DNA of 64,000 nt, from assembly GCA_014649575.1 (NCBI GenBank), contig BMTH01000009.1, positions 186,001-250,000 of the forward strand. The letters run 5' to 3'. The stretch is from Streptomyces griseoincarnatus (GTDB lineage Bacteria > Actinomycetota > Actinomycetes > Streptomycetales > Streptomycetaceae). The notes under the pieces were generated by a model. That model saw nothing but the letters and a program-made list of their open reading frames with translations. It was not told where the DNA came from and ran no database searches. Numbering within the stretch: position 1 is the stretch's first letter; every line of letters begins with the position of its first letter. Shown one piece after another: positions 1 through 6,254 of this stretch. The position numbers were made by a program, and so were the translations under genes.

Positions 1-1261
1 TCGCGGCCTTGGGGCGGTCGCCGTCCTCGTACTGGTCGAACAGCGGGGTGCGTCCGCGCTCGCGGGAGCGGCGGGCGGAGGCGGCGCGGCGGGCGTCGGT
101 GCGGCTGTCGTCCTCGTCCCGGTCGTCGGCCGCCGGTGGCTCCTGCTCCTCGGCCGCCGCCCGCCTCTCCTCGGCCGCTACGGCGCTGGAGCGGGCGGAG
201 CTCCAGGTGTCCGGGGCGCCGAGGTCGACGTCCCCGGAGGCGCGCGGCGCGACGGGGGCGGTCACATACGTGGGGAGCGGGACGGGGACCGGGTCCCAGC
301 TGTCGCCGCCCTGACCGGGCCGCCGGCTGCGCTCGCGCTGCTGGTCGACCCACTCGGCGTGGTCGGTCTGCTCGACCAGCGCGCGCCGGTCCGCGGCGAG
401 CGCGGACAGGCCGGGGTCGGTGTCGGCGCCGGCTTCCGGGCCCTCCGGTTCGTCCGGGTCGGCCTCTTCGGTGACCGGACGGCGGCGGGGCCGCCGCTCG
501 CGCAGCCGCTGCGCCGCGACCTCGGCCTGGCGGCGGTCCATCTGGTAGGCGAACCGGCGGCGCTCCTGGGAGCGCAGGTAGGCGATGTAGGCGCTGAGCA
601 GCACGGCGGGCACGCCCGGCGCCCAGAGGAACGCCAGCCCGCCGACGGCGGCGACGACCGCGCCGAGCGTGAAGGCGAGGAACAGCATCGTGATGGTGCG
701 CCGGCGGCGCGCGAGGACCTTCGAGCGCCGGGCACGCTCGGCGGCGGCCTGCGCGTTGCGGTCCCGGCGGGCGGCGTCCGTGGGGCGGCGCGCGGCGGGG
801 ACGCGGCCCTGCGCGGCGGGACCGCGGGCGGCGGCCGGTTCGCCCCGGCCGGACGGCCGCTCCTCGCGCGGGGCGGCCTCCTCGGGCGCGTGCGGTTCGC
901 CGCGTTCCTGCGGGGCCCGCCCGCCGCGGCCCGGTTCCGGACGCTCGTCCGGGAGGGGCGGTACGGGCGCCTGGGTCTGCGGACGGGTCTGGGACACGGC
1001 GAAGGCCCGGACGTCCACCGAGTCGGTGATCGCATCCGGGTCGTGGACGCCCTGCTCCCCCTCGTCGGCGGAGCGCGCCCGCAGGTCCTTGGCGTACCGG
1101 CGCTCCATGCCCGCCCGTCCGGACAGCAGTCGGATGGCGGTACTGAAGCGTTCCGTCGGACGTGCCTCGTTCAGCTCGTCCTGCCTACGGAGCCACATCG
1201 GCACCAAGTAGGCGGCCCAGGCCCCGACAATGACTGCGTAGATGAGGCCGCTGCTGCTCAC
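1..1261 (-). CDS. sepX: SepX/GlpR-like cell-division membrane protein (3' end outside window)
   Basis: Reads without a stop from a GTG at 1261 to the left edge (about 420 codons), so only the extreme C-terminus is missing. The N-terminus (SSSGLIYAVIVGAWAAYLVP) is a transmembrane helix; a second hydrophobic segment lies near residues 195-230, followed by a charged cytoplasmic tail rich in Arg, Glu and Ala. This architecture and the position downstream of a gephyrin-like moeA and a rimJ-like gene match SepX of Streptomyces, the homologue of corynebacterial GlpR, the membrane receptor for Glp. SepX is known to support septum formation and sporulation. No strong ribosome binding site precedes the GTG. 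The assignment rests on recalled family similarity plus gene order. Confidence 0.8.
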   Translation of the reverse strand, partial: MSSSGLIYAVIVGAWAAYLVPMWLRRQDELNEARPTERFSTAIRLLSGRAGMERRYAKDLRARSADEGEQGVHDPDAITDSVDVRAFAVSQTRPQTQAPVPPLPDERPEPGRGGRAPQERGEPHAPEEAAPREERPSGRGEPAAARGPAAQGRVPAARRPTDAARRDRNAQAAAERARRSKVLARRRRTITMLFLAFTLGAVVAAVGGLAFLWAPGVPAVLLSAYIAYLRSQERRRFAYQMDRRQAEVAAQRLRERRPRRRPVTEEADPDEPEGPEAGADTDPGLSALAADRRALVEQTDHAEWVDQQRERSRRPGQGGDSWDPVPVPLPTYVTAPVAPRASGDVDLGAPDTWSSARSSAVAAEERRAAAEEQEPPAADDRDEDDSRTDARRAASARRSRERGRTPLFDQYEDGDRPKAA

Positions 1262-1434
1262 GTCTCACACCGTAGAGGGGTTTGCGCGAGGCCATAGGCC
1301 AATTGGGCCGGTGTGTCGCACGATCTGGCTGATATTTCGAACTTTTCTTGTGATGGATGCGATCAGACAGTCGCCGGATCCCGGTAATTGCCGCTTCCGG
1401 ACCGGTCATCCCACCCTGCAATTCGAACGTTTAT

Positions 1435-2097
1435 TCAATTACCGGGCCCGTGCGGGATTCCACGGTCGCGCTGCTCACGTCCGGGCAGCTCATGGCGGGA
1501 CCGCTCCTGGGCGCGGGTGCGGCGCCAGCGGCCGAGGAGTCCGTCGGGGACTTCTTCGGCGGTGAGCGCGAACACAAGATGGTCACGCCATGCGCCGTCG
1601 ATGTGGAGATAGCGCGGACGCAGCCCTTCCTCACGGAATCCGAGTTTCTCCACGACCCTGCGGCTCGGCCCGTTCTCGGGGCGAATGCAGACCTCGATGC
1701 GGTGCAGTCCGACGGTGCGGAAACAGTGGTCGACGGCCATCGCGACGGACGTCGGCACCACCCCGCGTCCGGCGACGTCCTCGTCGACCCAGTAGCCGAT
1801 GTGCCCGGAGCACATGGAGCCCCAGGTGATCCCGGCGACCGTCAACTGCCCGACCAGGCGCCCCTGGTACTCGATGACGAACGGCAGCATGCGGCCCGCG
1901 TTGGCCTCGGAGCGCAGGTGGCGCACCATCTGGCGGTAGGTGGGGCGGTGGGTGACGGGGCCGCTGGGCGTGGGCGGCGGAATGGTCGCCTCCCAGGGCC
2001 GCAGCCAGTCGCGGTTGCGGCGGTTCACCTCGCGCCAGGCCTTCTGGTCGCGCAGCTTTATCGGCCGGAGGACGATGTCGCCGTCCACCAGTTCCAC
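1435..2097 (-). CDS. rimJ: RimJ/RimL-type GNAT N-acetyltransferase
   Basis: A 220-aa GNAT protein. It opens with a typical RimJ strand (DGDIVLRPIKLRDQ), has the central strand GHIGYWVDEDVAGRGV (acetyl-CoA-binding R/QxxGxG/A region) and the late motif ENGPSRRVVEKLGFREEGLRPRY near residues 140-165. The GTG start at 2097 lies just after moaB ends (2115); an in-frame CTG at 2118 would overlap the moaB stop and is also possible. The substrate cannot be read from sequence; the family acetylates N-termini of ribosomal proteins or other amines. Its place between moaB and sepX matches the galU-glp-rimJ-glpR arrangement known in Corynebacterium. Confidence 0.85.
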   Translation of the reverse strand: MELVDGDIVLRPIKLRDQKAWREVNRRNRDWLRPWEATIPPPTPSGPVTHRPTYRQMVRHLRSEANAGRMLPFVIEYQGRLVGQLTVAGITWGSMCSGHIGYWVDEDVAGRGVVPTSVAMAVDHCFRTVGLHRIEVCIRPENGPSRRVVEKLGFREEGLRPRYLHIDGAWRDHLVFALTAEEVPDGLLGRWRRTRAQERSRHELPGREQRDRGIPHGPGN

Positions 2098-2114
2098 GGG
2101 CCAGTACGGGGTGT

Positions 2115-2636
2115 TCAGGGCGCACCCCCGTCGTCGGCGTCCTGACGGGGGTGGTCCCCGCCGCGCAACTGGTCCACCGCATGCCTGAGCAGCGGCTCCA
2201 GGACGGCGAGACCGTCCTTCACCCCGCCGCTGGACCCCGGGAGGTTGACGATCAGCGTAGTGCCCGCGACACCGGCGAGGCCGCGGGAGAGGGCGGCGGT
2301 GGGCACCTTGTCCCGGCCGTACGCGCGGATGGCCTCCGCGATGCCGGGGACCTCGCGGTCGACCACCCGGCGGGTGGCCTCCGGGGTGCGGTCGGTGGGC
2401 GAGATGCCGGTGCCGCCGGTGGTGACGACGACGTCGTACCCGGCGTCGACGGCCGCGCGCAGGGCCGCCTCCACGGGGTCGCCGTCGGGGACGACCCGGG
2501 GGCCGTCGACGGCGAAGCCGAACCGCTTCAGGCCGTCGGCGATCAGCGGGCCGCCCGTGTCCTGGTAGACGCCGGCGGCGGCCCGGTTGGAGGCCGTGAC
2601 GACGAGGGCCCGGTACGGGGCCGCGGAGGGCGTCAC
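2115..2636 (-). CDS. moaB: Molybdenum cofactor biosynthesis protein MoaB/Mog
   Basis: A 173-aa MoaB/Mog-fold protein that binds molybdopterin and adenylylates it before molybdate insertion. It shows the family core VVTTGGTGISPTDRTPEATR, the acidic segment around EVPGIAEAIRAYG, and LIVNLPGSSGGVKDGL near the C-terminus. The start is the GTG at 2636, because it overlaps the moaC stop codon by 4 bp (GTGA), which implies translational coupling. Length is normal for the family. It acts in the cytoplasm with MoaC and MoeA, encoded just upstream in the same operon. Confidence 0.92.
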   Translation of the reverse strand: MTPSAAPYRALVVTASNRAAAGVYQDTGGPLIADGLKRFGFAVDGPRVVPDGDPVEAALRAAVDAGYDVVVTTGGTGISPTDRTPEATRRVVDREVPGIAEAIRAYGRDKVPTAALSRGLAGVAGTTLIVNLPGSSGGVKDGLAVLEPLLRHAVDQLRGGDHPRQDADDGGAP

Positions 2637-3148
2637 GACCTGCTCCAGTCGCCCGACTTGCCGCCCGTCTTCTCCTCCACCCGCACGTCCGTGATGACCG
2701 CCTCCTTGTCGACCGCCTTGACCATGTCGATCACGGTGAGCGCGGCCACGGACACGGCGGTGAGGGCTTCCATCTCGACACCCGTGCGGTCCGTCGTCCG
2801 TACGGTCGCCGCGATCTCCACGGCGTCGTCCGCGACCGACAGGTCCAGTTTCACACCGGACAGCGCCAGGGGGTGACACAGCGGGATGAGGTCGGGGGTG
2901 CGTTTGGCGCCCATGATGCCCGCGATGCGCGCGGTGGCGAGCGCGTCGCCCTTGGGCACGCCCTCGCCGCGCAGCAGTTCGATCACGCGGGGCGCGACGA
3001 GCACGCGGCCGGTGGCGCGTGCGGTGCGCGCGGTGACGTCCTTGGCGGACACGTCGACCATGCGGGCGGCGCCCGCCTCGTCGATGTGGGTCAGACGGGA
3101 CTGGTCGTCGGTGGGTCCGGGGGTGTCCCCCCGGGAAGGCACGGTCAT
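2633..3148 (-). CDS. moaC: Cyclic pyranopterin monophosphate synthase MoaC
   Basis: A 171-aa protein that converts 3',8-cyclo-7,8-dihydroGTP to cyclic pyranopterin monophosphate, the second step of molybdenum cofactor synthesis. Conserved blocks are visible: ARMVDVSAKDVTARTA, the KGDALATARIAGIMGAKRT segment, LIPLCHPLALSGV (substrate-binding His), and VEMEALTAVSVAALTVIDM. The ATG at 3148 gives the usual length; a short extension carrying MTVPSRGD precedes the conserved domain. It lies 86 bp downstream of moeA and overlaps moaB by 4 bp. Confidence 0.95.
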   Translation of the reverse strand: MTVPSRGDTPGPTDDQSRLTHIDEAGAARMVDVSAKDVTARTARATGRVLVAPRVIELLRGEGVPKGDALATARIAGIMGAKRTPDLIPLCHPLALSGVKLDLSVADDAVEIAATVRTTDRTGVEMEALTAVSVAALTVIDMVKAVDKEAVITDVRVEEKTGGKSGDWSRS

Positions 3149-3234
3149 GATCGTGTGGCGCTCCCGGTCCTGGCCCGGCGCGGTGCGGGGCGCGGGCCTG
3201 CTGTGCGCGACACGGTACCGCCAACGGGCGGTGC

Positions 3235-4557
3235 TCAGCCGAGCAGGACCACCTCGACCTCGGTGCCGGGCGCCACGTCCTCGACGTCCTCGGGGACCAC
3301 GACGAGCGCGTTCGCCTGCGCGAGGGCGGCGACCAGATGCGATCCGGCGCCGCCGACGGGCGTGACGACGCCGTCGGCGTACCTGCCGCGCAGGAACTGG
3401 CGGCGGCCCTTCGGCGAGGTCAGTGCCTTCTCCGCCCTCAGTTCGGCGCGGACGCGCGGCCGGTGGACGTCCTGGAGCCCCATCAGGGTGCGGATGGCGG
3501 GGCGGACGAACAGCTCGAAGGAGACGTAGGAGGAGACCGGGTTGCCGGGGAGGGCGAGCAGCGGGGTGTGGTCGGGGCCGATGGAGCCGAAGCCCTGCGG
3601 CTTGCCCGGCTGCATGGCGAGCCTGCGGAACTCCACGCCGCTGCCGGGCTCGTCCTCGTCGCCCGCGTGCGCCAGCGCCTCCTTGACGACGTCGTACGCC
3701 CCGACGCTGACGCCGCCGGAGGTGACCATCAGGTCGGCGCGGACGAGCTGGTCCTCGATGGTGTCGCGGAGGGTCTCGGCGTCGTCGGCGACGGCGCCCA
3801 CGCGGTAGGCGATGGCGCCGGCGTCGCGGGCGGCGGCGGTGAGGGCGAAGCTGTTGGAGTCGTAGATCTGGCCGGGGCGCAGCGGCTCGTCGGGCTGGAC
3901 GAGTTCGCTGCCGGTGGAGAGGACCACCACGCGCGGGCGCGGGCGCACCCGGACCGTGCCGCGGCCGACGGCGGCGAGCAGGGAGATCTGCGGCGGGCCG
4001 AGGACGGTGCCGGCCTTCAGGACGCGGTCGCCGGCCCGGACGTCGCTGCCCTGGGCGCGCACGTGCGCGCGGGCGGGCGCGGGGCGGTACACGGCGACCT
4101 GTCCGGTGGCGCCGTCGGGGGCGAGGCTGCGGGCGCGCATCCCGGCGGCGGGGCCCTCGCCCAGTCCGCCGTCGGTCCACTCGACGGGGACGACGGTCTC
4201 GGCGCCGGGCGGGAGCGGGGCCCCGGTCATGATGCGCGCGGCCTGCCCGGGACCGACGTGCACCGGGTCGGCCACGCCGGCCGCGACGTCGCCGACGACC
4301 TCGAGGGAGGCCGGGTACTCCTCGCTCGCGCCGGCGATGTCCGCGACCCGCACCGCGTAGCCGTCCATCGAGCTGTTGTCGAAGGGGGGCAGGGAGACCG
4401 GGACCGTGATGTCCTCGACGAGGACGCAGCCCTGTGCGTCGAGGAGGTGCAGCTCGATGGGGTCGAGCGGCCGGACGGTCGCGAGGATGTCGTCCAGGTG
4501 CTCGTCCACCGACCAGAGGCGGTCCGGTTCTGCGGTGCGGGGCGCGGCGCTGCTCAA
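3235..4557 (-). CDS. glp: Molybdopterin molybdenumtransferase MoeA / gephyrin-like Glp
   Basis: A 440-aa protein of the MoeA/gephyrin E family. It shows the N-terminal segment SLPPFDNSSMDGYAV, the linker and domain II, the MPT-binding segment VTSGGVSVGAYDVVKEAL, LALPGNPVSSYVSFELFV (about residues 330-350) and a beta-barrel C-terminal domain ending EVEVVLLG. Enzymatically it would insert molybdate into adenylylated molybdopterin. In Corynebacterium the copy in this gene context (Glp) instead binds FtsZ and the membrane protein GlpR during division. The TTG start overlaps the galU stop by 4 bp. Whether it serves Moco synthesis, division or both is not decidable from sequence; moaC and moaB in the same operon argue for retained Moco function. 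Confidence 0.93.
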   Translation of the reverse strand: MSSAAPRTAEPDRLWSVDEHLDDILATVRPLDPIELHLLDAQGCVLVEDITVPVSLPPFDNSSMDGYAVRVADIAGASEEYPASLEVVGDVAAGVADPVHVGPGQAARIMTGAPLPPGAETVVPVEWTDGGLGEGPAAGMRARSLAPDGATGQVAVYRPAPARAHVRAQGSDVRAGDRVLKAGTVLGPPQISLLAAVGRGTVRVRPRPRVVVLSTGSELVQPDEPLRPGQIYDSNSFALTAAARDAGAIAYRVGAVADDAETLRDTIEDQLVRADLMVTSGGVSVGAYDVVKEALAHAGDEDEPGSGVEFRRLAMQPGKPQGFGSIGPDHTPLLALPGNPVSSYVSFELFVRPAIRTLMGLQDVHRPRVRAELRAEKALTSPKGRRQFLRGRYADGVVTPVGGAGSHLVAALAQANALVVVPEDVEDVAPGTEVEVVLLG

Positions 4558-5465
4558 CGTTGCTGCATCTCCTCGGTGACGAATCGCTGGAGCCAGGTCC
4601 GGAAGTCCGGTCCCAGGTCCTCACGTTCGCACGCGAGACGGACAATGGCACGCAGGTAGTCACCGCGGTCGCCGGTGTCATAACGGCGGCCCTGGAAGAT
4701 GACCCCGTGCACCGGTCCGCCGAGGGTGGCGTCCGTGGCGAGCTGCTGGAGGGCGTCGGTCAGCTGGATCTCGCCGCCGCGGCCGGGCTCGGTCTTGCTC
4801 AGCACGTCGAAGACGGCCGGGTCGAGGACGTAGCGGCCGATGATGGCGTAGTGGGAGGGCGCCTCCTCGCGGGAGGGCTTCTCGACCAGTCCGCTGAGCC
4901 GCACGACGTCGGCGTCGGAGGTGGCCTCGACGGCGGCGGAGCCGTAGAGGTGGATCTGCTCGGGGGCCACCTCCATCAGCGCGACGACGCTGCCGCCGTG
5001 CTCCTGCTGCACCTCGATCATGCGCTGGAGCAGCGGGTCGCGCGGGTCGATCAGGTCGTCGCCGAGGAGGACGGCGAAGGGCTCGTCGCCGACGTGCGGG
5101 GCGGCGCACAGCACGGCGTGACCGAGGCCCTTGGGGTCGCCCTGACGGACGTAGTGCATGGTGGCGAGGTCGCTGGACTCCTGGACCTTGGCGAGACGCT
5201 CGCCGTCGCCCTTCTTCTCGAGCGCGGACTCGAGTTCGTAGTTGCGGTCGAAGTGGTCCTCGAGCGGGCGCTTGTTGCGGCCCGTCACCATGAGGACGTC
5301 GTCGAGGCCGGCGGCGACGGCCTCTTCGACCACGTACTGGATCGCCGGCTTGTCGACCACCGGCAGCATCTCCTTGGGCGTGGCCTTGGTGGCCGGCAGG
5401 AACCGGGTGCCGAGGCCGGCGGCGGGGATGACAGCCTTGCTGATCCGCGGGTGTGACTGAGACAT
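4554..5465 (-). CDS. galU: UTP--glucose-1-phosphate uridylyltransferase
   Basis: A 303-aa GalU making UDP-glucose from UTP and glucose-1-phosphate, the precursor of cell-wall glycans, glycogen-type polymers and trehalose. Clear motifs are AVIPAAGLGTRFLPATKATPKEM (nucleotide-binding and catalytic Arg/Lys), KPAIQYVVEEAV, DPKGLGHAVLCA, FAVLLGDDLID and GRYDTGDRGDYLRAIV-like C-terminal residues. The ATG at 5465 is preferred over the upstream GTG at 5474 because a -10-like TAGGGT (5473-5478) overlaps that GTG and ends 7 nt before the ATG, suggesting a leaderless transcript. First gene of the glp/sepX cluster. Confidence 0.95.
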   Translation of the reverse strand: MSQSHPRISKAVIPAAGLGTRFLPATKATPKEMLPVVDKPAIQYVVEEAVAAGLDDVLMVTGRNKRPLEDHFDRNYELESALEKKGDGERLAKVQESSDLATMHYVRQGDPKGLGHAVLCAAPHVGDEPFAVLLGDDLIDPRDPLLQRMIEVQQEHGGSVVALMEVAPEQIHLYGSAAVEATSDADVVRLSGLVEKPSREEAPSHYAIIGRYVLDPAVFDVLSKTEPGRGGEIQLTDALQQLATDATLGGPVHGVIFQGRRYDTGDRGDYLRAIVRLACEREDLGPDFRTWLQRFVTEEMQQR

Positions 5466-5472
5466 GGGCGAC

Positions 5473-5478
5473 ACCCTA
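5473..5478 (-). promoter_or_regulatory. Putative -10 hexamer of a leaderless galU transcript
   Basis: TAGGGT on the minus strand with exactly 7 nt to the galU ATG. The same spacing is seen before four or five other genes in this window. No ribosome binding site lies between. The matching -35 is weak. Confidence 0.5.
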
Positions 5479-5557
5479 GCCGGTGTCTTTGCACTGAATC
5501 TGTGACTCCGCTGAAAAAATGCTCATATGAGCACATTAAGACAGTACGGGAATCGAC

Positions 5558-6193
5558 TTGAGACAGAACCAGGGCCAGCCCGAACCTGACAAGCGCACGC
5601 GACGGCGCGAAGTCCTCCGGGTGAGGAACGGATTGACGGCCGATGACGTTCAGGCGCACGCCGGCGCCCTGGCCCGCCGGGCGCTCGCGCTGCCCGAGCT
5701 GGCCGAGGCCCGCACGGTGGCCGCCTACGTCTCCGTGGGGGGCGAACCGGGCACCCTCGCGCTGCTGGACGCGCTGCGCGCGCGAGGCGTGCGGGTGCTG
5801 CTGCCCGCGCTGCTGCCCGACAACGACCTGGCGTGGGGCGTCTACCGGGGCCCGGACTCCCTGCTGCCCGCGGAGCACGGCGGCGGGCGGATGACCTTGC
5901 TGGAGCCCGCCGGGGAGCGGCTGCGCCCCCGCGCCGTGACGGAGGCGGACGCCGTGCTGCTGCCCGGTCTCTCCGTGGACGCCCGCGGGATGCGCCTGGG
6001 CCGCGGCGGCGGCTCCTACGACCGTGTCCTCGCCCGCCTGGAGCGGGCCCGCGTGCGTCCGGCGCTGGTGGTGCTGCTGTACGACTGGGAGGTCGTGGAG
6101 CGGGTGCCGCAGGAGCCGCACGACCGGCCGGTGGACGCGGTGGTGACCCCGTCCGGCGTGCGGCGGTTCGGCCGCCCCGCACCGGAGGTCTGA
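5558..6193 (+). CDS. 5-formyltetrahydrofolate cyclo-ligase
   Basis: A 211-aa protein that converts 5-formyl-THF to 5,10-methenyl-THF with ATP, salvaging folate. The family signatures are R-rich N-terminus (KRTRRREVLRVR), VAAYVSVGGEPGT, and the nucleotide-binding loop MRLGRGGGSYDRVLARL followed by VVLLYDWEVVERVPQEPHDRPVDAVVTP. The start used is the TTG at 5558. It is divergent from galU with about 90 bp between, and converges on the penicillin acylase gene with a perfect hairpin between them. Confidence 0.93.
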   Translation: MRQNQGQPEPDKRTRRREVLRVRNGLTADDVQAHAGALARRALALPELAEARTVAAYVSVGGEPGTLALLDALRARGVRVLLPALLPDNDLAWGVYRGPDSLLPAEHGGGRMTLLEPAGERLRPRAVTEADAVLLPGLSVDARGMRLGRGGGSYDRVLARLERARVRPALVVLLYDWEVVERVPQEPHDRPVDAVVTPSGVRRFGRPAPEV

Positions 6194-6203
6194 GAGACGC
6201 GGA

Positions 6204-6231
6204 CCGGCCTCCACGCGCGCGTGGAGGCCGG
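6204..6231. terminator. Perfect 28-bp palindrome, bidirectional terminator
   Basis: Two 12-bp arms (CCGGCCTCCACG and its complement) around CGCG form a perfect hairpin between two convergent genes ending at 6193 and 6255. No T-tract follows, as is common in streptomycetes. Confidence 0.75.
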
Positions 6232-6254
6232 CCGTCGTGTCCGCGGGGTGCGGG

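Noticed and set aside
2633..4681. A 682-aa frame that would fuse moaC to a long N-terminal extension
   Set aside because: The extension is a shadow of moeA; moaC has its own ATG at 3148 and normal length.
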